From positions 18,303,001 to 18,367,000 of the forward strand of contig CM049400.1 of assembly GCA_026929865.2 (NCBI GenBank): 64,000 nucleotides of DNA. Direction: 5' to 3'. Under the pieces are notes generated by a model, which searched no databases, was not told the origin of the DNA, and saw only the letters and a list, made by a program, of their open reading frames with translations. Positions 56,728-64,000 of the stretch are shown piece after piece (position 1 is the first letter of the stretch; each line of letters begins with the position of its first letter). The translations under genes and the position numbers were made by a program. The stretch is from Hyperoplus lanceolatus. Lineage: Eukaryota; Chordata; Actinopteri; Uranoscopiformes; Ammodytidae.

Positions 56728-59700
56728 ACCCCTCATGCTTTCAATATAAAGCTTTTGTGGGCGTATCGGGTTCTGTCCAGCTGAGCTTTAATGTCTTTCC
56801 TGCTTGATTAAAGGCATCCCAAGCGATTTGAATCCAGAACACTTCTTTTAAAAAGCAGCTTATATCTACTCACCACCCGGCTAACTGTCTGTTTTTTGTG
56901 CATGCTGAAAGAAATTCATGTGTTTACACACAGCCAAGGCTCAGCTAAAAAAGAAGCATGGCTCAAGAGACAGCAGCTGTTTATACTTACCAAACCAAAA
57001 TGTTGTGGATCGACGTTTTGTGGAACAGCCTGGCCCAGCCACTCGAAATGAGCGTCAACTATTGCCGCTGTTGGTTTAAACATAACAAACGTTCGCCAAA
57101 CATTTTCCGGAGATCGCTTAGTATGCCTTTAATATGATGGGAGATATGTGGACTCACTCTCTTGCACTCTCTTTTTCTTGCTTACTGTATATGTTTGTGC
57201 GTGTTTGGTTATGGGATACAGAGAAACAAAGAGCAAGAGAGATGCATGATTGGAAACAATACCATCTATCAGGCAAAGACTATTTGTCACTGTGAGAAAA
57301 GGAGGGGTGGGGGAGGAGAAATAGCGCTGCCTTGTCAGGGAAAATGTGCTTTTCAGTAACAATGGCATTCTTGGTACACAATCTGTCTCACTATGCCCGT
57401 TGGGGAATGTGTTTGTCTCTTCCCCCGACTGGCAGGGGACAAAATCAATCATGACTTATTGTTGGACTTGCCTTTACACTGTCTCTCACGTACATGTCCT
57501 CGTTCTACCTCGGCCATCAGAAAGGACGAACACACACGGTAACACTGCACCAGAAAAACAGCAGTGACTGATGTTTGGCAGACCATCGATCAGTCTAGTG
57601 AACGCTATTGTTTGTCTTTTGAATGCACCACTCATTTAAATGACTTCCCTTTGTTCTAAAATCGTATGAGACATTGAAGAAAAAAGCACAGTATGTCACT
57701 CCTAATTTGTGCCATGCCCCAGCTCTCTCTTTCTTGTCCACTAATTTATCCCTGTTCCCTGTGATACGTCTCTTTGGCCCGATACCGCTCTCCAACTAAC
57801 GTCTTAATGAAGGTGAAATAATGCATGAGGCTGGTAGAGGGGGATCCTTTCCATGTCTCATTATACAATATTAAGAGACAAGAAGCACTAAGGGAGATTT
57901 TTCTCCATGTATCACTCTCATTTTACTGATGTCCTTGTAACTGACAGGAGTTCTTTTTCACATGGGCCAATTACTGTTCCCTTGAATACTGCACAGCCTT
58001 TGGATTGGATCGGACCAGACAAGAGATGGAGATAAAGCCAAGGTCTCTCTAGAGCAACATTCGGAATATATATTTCATCCACAAAGCAAACACATATCTC
58101 ATTCTTCATTAACCATTTGTTGTCTGCACTTGATTGATACATTAATGACGTACTATCACATTATATAAGGCCTCTATTATGAGCCATGAGTAATTTTACT
58201 CCGATGAGTAACACCTAACAGAAACTGATTTCCCTCAATGAAACCTTGACTTGCAATTCTCTCTCTCTCACACACACACACACACACGCACGCACGCATA
58301 GCATGAATAAGTGTATGCTAGAAAAAGTGGGAATGATAGACACAAAGGGTGAGCTAAATCAATAGCTGAATCAACAGGGTTATAGCTGACATAGTGCGAG
58401 GTCATGCGTAAAAGTTCCAAAATAAAATGTTGTGGTGTTGGGTTGTAGTGCTGGAATCTGCCAGCTAGTTGGCTTGCTAAGTGCCAGGTAATTTCGCACA
58501 AACGTTCTGTTACTCTGGAATCTTTGATTTTGGGGGACTTCCATCAGTCCCTAATGAATTAAAATGTGTTCTTATAATGTATCTGAATATTCAGATTGCT
58601 TCTAATACTTAAACTCTTTGATGATCGCGACAAAGTTAAAACAAATATGCATTTGTCATCAAAAACCTCTTTGCTGTTTGACGTTTCCCCATCCATAACA
58701 TCCTACAGTACATGTGCTCAAAGTAATGTTCAAATGCTGAATTGTTGTTCCAAATACTAATTTGATTTTGAACAAAATCTTTTTTACTGTGGCTCTCTAT
58801 TTGCAACATTGTTGCATTTCTCTCGACTGATTGCAAACTATTTCGAAGAGCAGCTGGTTCTCCAGCAAAACAAGGTTATAAACGTTGATGTTGTATCACA
58901 CCTTATAAGATCTTGTCTTCTTATTGGACACTTTCTTCTGTGTCAGTATTGTCTTTGAACAATTTGCCGATTTTACCTTGGCTTCTCATGTCAATCCACT
59001 GATTATCAGTCTGACTGGGCCCTTGGGGGTAAAAACATAATAACTGAGAATGTCCACTATGGGAAAGGTACAATGGAGCCAAATGGGCTGAGAGATAGAA
59101 ACGCTGATGTGATGAAAGGTGAAGTGAGGGTAAGAGGGGTAAAGGTTAAACAATGGAAAGAAAGAAAGACAAGATGAGGAGAAAGGAAGGGAATGAAGGA
59201 GGCTGGGAAGGGTGTGTGTGAGAGAGATAGATAGAGAGAGAACATAAAAAGGGATGGCAGAGGGAAAAGAAAGGGGAGATAGGGCAAGAGGGATACAGAG
59301 AGATCGGGTGGGGAGCCTGGACTTTGAAAGTAATGAGAGGTGACAGTGTGAATTACATTACTGTTAATTAATCCACGCTTGACCACATTCACCAACGAGA
59401 TTGCAAATACACACTCTTGCCCACACTTTATGCAGGTAGGATCTGGACACAAAGTCCCTCAAAAAGTACACAAAGCAGAATCATGGGCAGGATCATGTGA
59501 TTACATATTACAGTGTTTCAGATCGAATATGTTCAGTTATCACGTATAAACAGCAAATTGTTCTTGTTTCTGTTTTCCATCGCTTTCCAAAATGATGAGC
59601 ATTTTACAATCTGGAACCCTGTATCAAACTTTCAAAATAACCTACATACATGTCAGAAATACAGTGTAGTGTTTTCTGAGGAGAAGGGTTAGGAACACAT

Positions 59701-60507
59701 TGATTGTTGGTATTGGGGATGGGTATAAGCTATGGTCCCTGGTGTAAACGTCAGACACGTTGAATGGTTATATGGAAAACCAAATGGTCACCCACACCTA
59801 CTCCCCAAAGACTAATGGTGGTGCTAGAACAATGTCAAGCTACTGTACTGGAACCTTTGCTTCTTAGAAACTGTGTTCATGAAAATAAATGTTGAGGCTT
59901 TCATATCATGTGAAGATGGGGCTGTTGCATTGCAGAACCTCAGCAGCTTAAGGTTATACACTTCTCTTGTCACTTCCTCTCATTGTGCAATGTGCAGCTT
60001 ATGCAACTTGGATCCATGTTGTTCTTTAATTCAAGGCCAGTGTGTCAGTGTCTCTTAATTGAATAATAGACTCTTTCTAGTCCAAAAGGCCATGCCCCTC
60101 AAAAAAATTAAATAAAAAAATACACACTGCATGTGGCACGCAGCTGCTACACTCTCTAAATCCTCTGCTTTTGCCTTCCCCTCTTCTTGGTTTGTGCTGA
60201 ATCATTTTCATAAGAGTGACTGTTTCTAATGACTTGAGAAAAAGTAAACACAAACATAGTACCCACTGCTCCACCCACCCACATCACCACCTCCTAACTC
60301 AAACTGCAGTTGACTGTGAGTGACATTCAAGGCTGCTGCTCCGGAGGGAAACTCATTATAGAATGCTAAACATTGCCGTCCAAAGGGCCACCTAGTGTTA
60401 ATGAGTGTTGCCGGAGAAGAGGACATGTGTGTCCTGTCTGCTAACTACGTATAACACCAACATACAACTCTGACCTCGATGAGTCCCAAACATGCACACG
60501 TGTGCAG
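56728..60507. other. Spacer, no gene recognised
   Basis: The stretch looks like single-copy intergenic or intronic DNA. An (AC)n/(ACGC) tract lies at 58268-58298. A purine-rich run of GAAAGAAAG and GAGAGAGATAG words lies at about 59150-59310. Open frames on the opposite strand of that run are low-complexity artefacts. Confidence 0.5.
58268..58298. repeat. (AC)n with ACGC units
   Basis: About 15 dinucleotide units, the last ones ACGC. Confidence 0.93.
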
Positions 60508-60561
60508 ACACACACACACACACACACACACGCACGCACGCACGCACACACACACACACAC
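60508..60561. repeat. (AC)n-(ACGC)n-(AC)n compound microsatellite
   Basis: Two AC blocks surround several CACG units. Confidence 0.95.
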
Positions 60562-63500
60562 CACTCCATTCAAGATCCCTTAACACCCTTTTCCAGTTTG
60601 TTCTGTGACTGAAAATTGCTCCATCACTATGTTTGTGGTCATTCTGTGAGACAGCACTTATTGATCCATCTCTTTTTACAAGACTGATGTTTCAGTCTTT
60701 TTTTTGATGCCTTTCAAGCATTATGTACACCCTAATTACAAAGTTTATGAAGATATTCAGGGATGTGCCCTCATTCATGATGAGAGCTAAATACTTAAAT
60801 TGTTTTAGAGTAAAATGTTTAGTTTTATTTGAAAATATATCTAATCTGTTGCTGACTGGAAAAAGTGAATTGATAGTAGGTATGTGAATGCCTTTACCTT
60901 GTATCAATGGCAACTAACTTCAAATCATAATTGATTGATCACAGATTTAAAAATAAATGTACTAAAGCTTTTCTGTATGAATGAGAGCTATTTACAATGT
61001 AAATTGGTGTCTTTTTCAACCATCCTTCTCCAATGCCCGCCACACTCAGCCACCACTTTCTCTAGACATGCTCCCCCCTGATTCCTTTTTTACTCTTTAC
61101 TATCATCTCCTATTATCATCCTCTCAGCATATCATGTGTGTAACCCTTATTTGGAGTGTCACTTGAGAAAGCCCTTATCATGTCACTCACTCACACAGGC
61201 TGTCATTAAAAATGAGGAGGCACACACATGTTCACAAACATACCAAAGAAGGCAAACACGCTGAAAAAAAGAGACGTTTTAACATGAAAACTCACAAAAG
61301 AGCAAAATACCATGACAACTGGCTACTGAACAATATTTTAGGTCTCTTGTGTTATCATTCACTCACTTCGGCCCATTAATCATTATTCTGGGGGACTTGA
61401 GATTGTGCACTTCTGTAAGTAAAATGTAATAAATTCCCTCTGTCTACTGTTGGGCACAGTCACTCCCTCTCCCTCTGCGCAAACACACACACACACGCAC
61501 CAACACTCATTTGAATGCTCCCAGCAGACGTATATCATCAAGATTATTTTTAGCATGACTACCGGCTTACTCTGTAATACCTCTCTGTCCCCTCTCTCCC
61601 TAGCCCCGTCCCACTACCTCCTTCTTGGTCGTTTTTCTGTGCCCCATTCCCCCATATCTTTTTCCTCCGCGATGCTCTGTGTTCGCCCCTCCCGCCTGTC
61701 AGTGGCTCGTTCTTTCTCTATTCCTATTCTAAGCATTTGACCCTTTCCTCCAACCTTGCACCTATGTCAAATCATCCACCTTTTACAGCGCGGCTACATA
61801 TGTATATCCTTCCCTCCTGGTTTTTGTTGCCTTCCCCCTCTCTTTGCAGTCTCTCAGGGGGAAATGAGTGTGAAGCTAACTGGTGGTTACGTTGAAATGT
61901 GGAGGAGTTTTAAAAAAAAACAGCTCCCCTCTGCTTTAGATTCATAAAGGCATATACATGACATCAGGAAATTGATTTTTTATTTCTTCAATTTAAAAGG
62001 TGATAATGATGGGTGTTCTTTTGGTGAGCTGACTGACGTGTTGAAATTAAATTGAAATGAGGTTCTGTTGGTAATAATATAAGGGCACGCATGTGAAAAA
62101 AAACACACACTTTCAATTTACTTACACAAGCATTCCTCTTCATCTGCCATTGTCTTTGTCTTGGTCTGTCTGCACATTGCGGAGTTTTATGCGTGACTCT
62201 TAATCACCACTATGCTAACACATGAAAGTGGATAGGGGGGAAAGGGTAAATGGCCCAACATGAGAGGATGGTAGGAACAAGGGAGAGTGGCAACAACCGA
62301 CCACCAAATCGCTTACTTTCATTAACTGAGACAGGAGGGCCCTACTCTTCAAAATAAGTCAAATGACATTTAACTTATTTTATCGAGACCTAAATGTGTT
62401 CTATAGCAGTTTATTTGTATTGTATTAAACATACAAATCTATACATGAGTTCCAAACTATAATGACAACATTTCAATGAGTGCAATGGTAATTTGCCAAG
62501 TCTTCCATTAGGTTTTCAAAGTGAATATTTAAAATTAAAGTGCAAGAAAATTCTAGATAAATACGTATCTTCACTCAATAACGGCATCAAGCTATTTAAA
62601 AAAACAATGGCTCCTTCTTAAATCTAACCAGGACAAATCATCAACAGACATTTTAACTTTTCAAAGTAAGAACAGCACTGGTGTTACTAATAGCAGTGTC
62701 CCATCAAGCCATCACTGTGTGAAAGTGAGCCTTAATAACAACAGTGCTTTTCCAACTTTGACTTATCAAGATGTTTGGTGTGAAAAATACTCTTTATATT
62801 CAAGAATTAAAGGGATCTTCCCCCCCAAATCTTGAGTACAGTTGTGGTTTCTAATTGGTTCATAATTAAAACATTGTGTTGCCAGTGGTATAGGGTTAAA
62901 CTTTATTTTATTATTGACATTTTGAATATTTTATCAAAGGCATTATGTTTAATGTGCGACTTCAACATGTAATGTCTAATCTGTTCAGGGCCTTAAGACA
63001 TGAGAATGCAAGAATGATGTTAAACATTCCATTTCAATTCAGAACTGAGTGATTGGGAAATCAGAGCAGGTCATTTAGCTCCTTTAGCTTTTATCATGGT
63101 TTCATCTTAATTTTAAAAGCTTAGCTATGGTTACAGCCAAAGGTTCTGCCTAAGCTGAAATCTATTAGTGGGATAATTTTCATTCTCACTGGTGATGAAA
63201 ATAAATTGCTAGAGGCATGAATAGAGACCCACAGGGATGGCGAGTAGTGCTCCCACCATTTCCCAGCCAAATTGCTTCCTGTATATCGCTTTACTTTTTA
63301 TTCTGTTTCACTGCATTTATCACAGCGCGTGGCGTGTTTGCACAACATTTCTACACTGTGTAAGCAAAGGAAACGCCATCCCACAGTTTTTGCTTTGGGT
63401 CGCATGGGCATGGTGAGAAATGTATTTTTAAGTACTAATGTACAAACCAACTCTACCCCTTCCAACTCTGGATAGGTCAGGCACAACACACCTCTTAGAC

Positions 63501-64000
63501 TGTAATGTGTTTCTGTTCAAAACTAAGACATCAACCAATCAGCAACAACATAAGTCACTGACTTGATGTTGAGCCACACACTATCAACCCTCTGCCACTG
63601 TAGTTAACATTAACAAAGAATAATTCATCAGTGCTAATTTGCCGTACTCATATTCTAATTGACCTTGAGAAGCAGTTAAGGCAAGGTCGGCTCTGCCACT
63701 GAAGAGCAAACAACAAAATACAGGATAAGGGAGCAGAGGATGATGGCAACAGCTGTTTGTTTTGCTGCAGAGTTGAATGATTAATTAATCATGTTGCCCT
63801 GAAACAGGGGAGTTCTTTAGTATTATTCTCTGTCTGGAGCCCTGCAGCGGGGGTAGTAAGAACTCTACTGCTTTTGTCCAAAGGGGGTGCAAGAATGAAC
63901 AAAAAAATGAATGTTACTCATAGCACCTTTAATGAGCACCTCATGTATCAACATTTAAATGCTCTTTGCTGTAAAAACTATTGCCACTACAACCCTGTTT
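60562..64000. other. Spacer, no gene recognised
   Basis: The stretch is A/T-rich without recognisable exons, RNA genes or element ends. A short AC tract sits at about 61484-61500. Confidence 0.5.

Noticed and set aside
57346-57567. 73-codon plus-strand frame in the right flank
   Set aside because: No motif, no splice support; one of many chance frames in single-copy sequence.
59057-59452. 131-codon minus-strand frame rich in Leu, Ser, Pro and Phe
   Set aside because: It reflects the purine-rich tract on the plus strand, not a protein.

Overview
The window looks like gene-poor, transposon-rich DNA from a ray-finned (teleost) fish. The reasons are decayed Tc1-like and hAT DNA transposons, L2/CR1-type LINEs with short tandem-repeat tails, a tRNA-derived SINE, TTAA-flanked T2/Kolobok-like elements and long (AC)n tracts, all in eukaryotic, A/T-rich sequence. 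I found no host protein-coding gene, rRNA, tRNA gene or CRISPR array. Most open frames lie in, or are remnants of, mobile elements. The identification as fish is inference from the element families.

Layout. 1-3300 is mostly unassigned, with a snap-back palindrome (2635-2787) and a reverse-transcriptase scrap. 3326-3495 is a SINE with a 14-bp target duplication. 3561-6458 is a dead Tc1 element split by hAT debris. 7119-17870 is T2/Kolobok-like copy A. It carries a small MITE (8557-9502), a nearly intact hAT element with a two-exon transposase (9878-13279), and a composite insertion that hides an unlisted coding exon (16480-16860) and a 212-bp-arm hairpin. 19039-21676 is a hAT element with a 1.3-kb MITE nested inside. 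22223-23452 is a pogo-like deletion derivative. 26161-26760 is a 600-bp TTAA MITE, and 26968-28244 is a hAT deletion derivative. 29116-30110 is a broken LINE interrupted by another retroposon.

31834-37754 is T2/Kolobok-like copy B. It contains a nearly intact Tc1 element (33113-36112), which in turn contains a 1.37-kb retroposon (34515-35886) with an intact 152-codon ORF for a small predicted membrane protein. 37850-43533 is a second copy of the 600-bp MITE opened by a nearly full-length LINE (SGNH esterase, AP endonuclease, RT). 45346-47573 is a hAT with a second hAT-like MITE inside, followed by a MITE fragment. 48649-54557 is a large foldback element interrupted by a 5'-truncated L2 LINE. 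55491-56719 is a hAT MITE. From 56728 to the end the sequence is unremarkable apart from microsatellites.

How the parts relate. Copy A, copy B and the foldback share an internal cassette with two tail-to-tail transcript ends (facing poly(A) signals), but the foldback has different termini. The most unusual items are the membrane-protein retroposon, the foldback whose duplicated arms appear to feed two convergent transcripts, the hidden exon next to a perfect hairpin, and the LINE whose esterase and endonuclease share one reading frame. Element boundaries were set by reading target-site duplications and inverted ends by eye; family names come from recognised motifs, not database searches.
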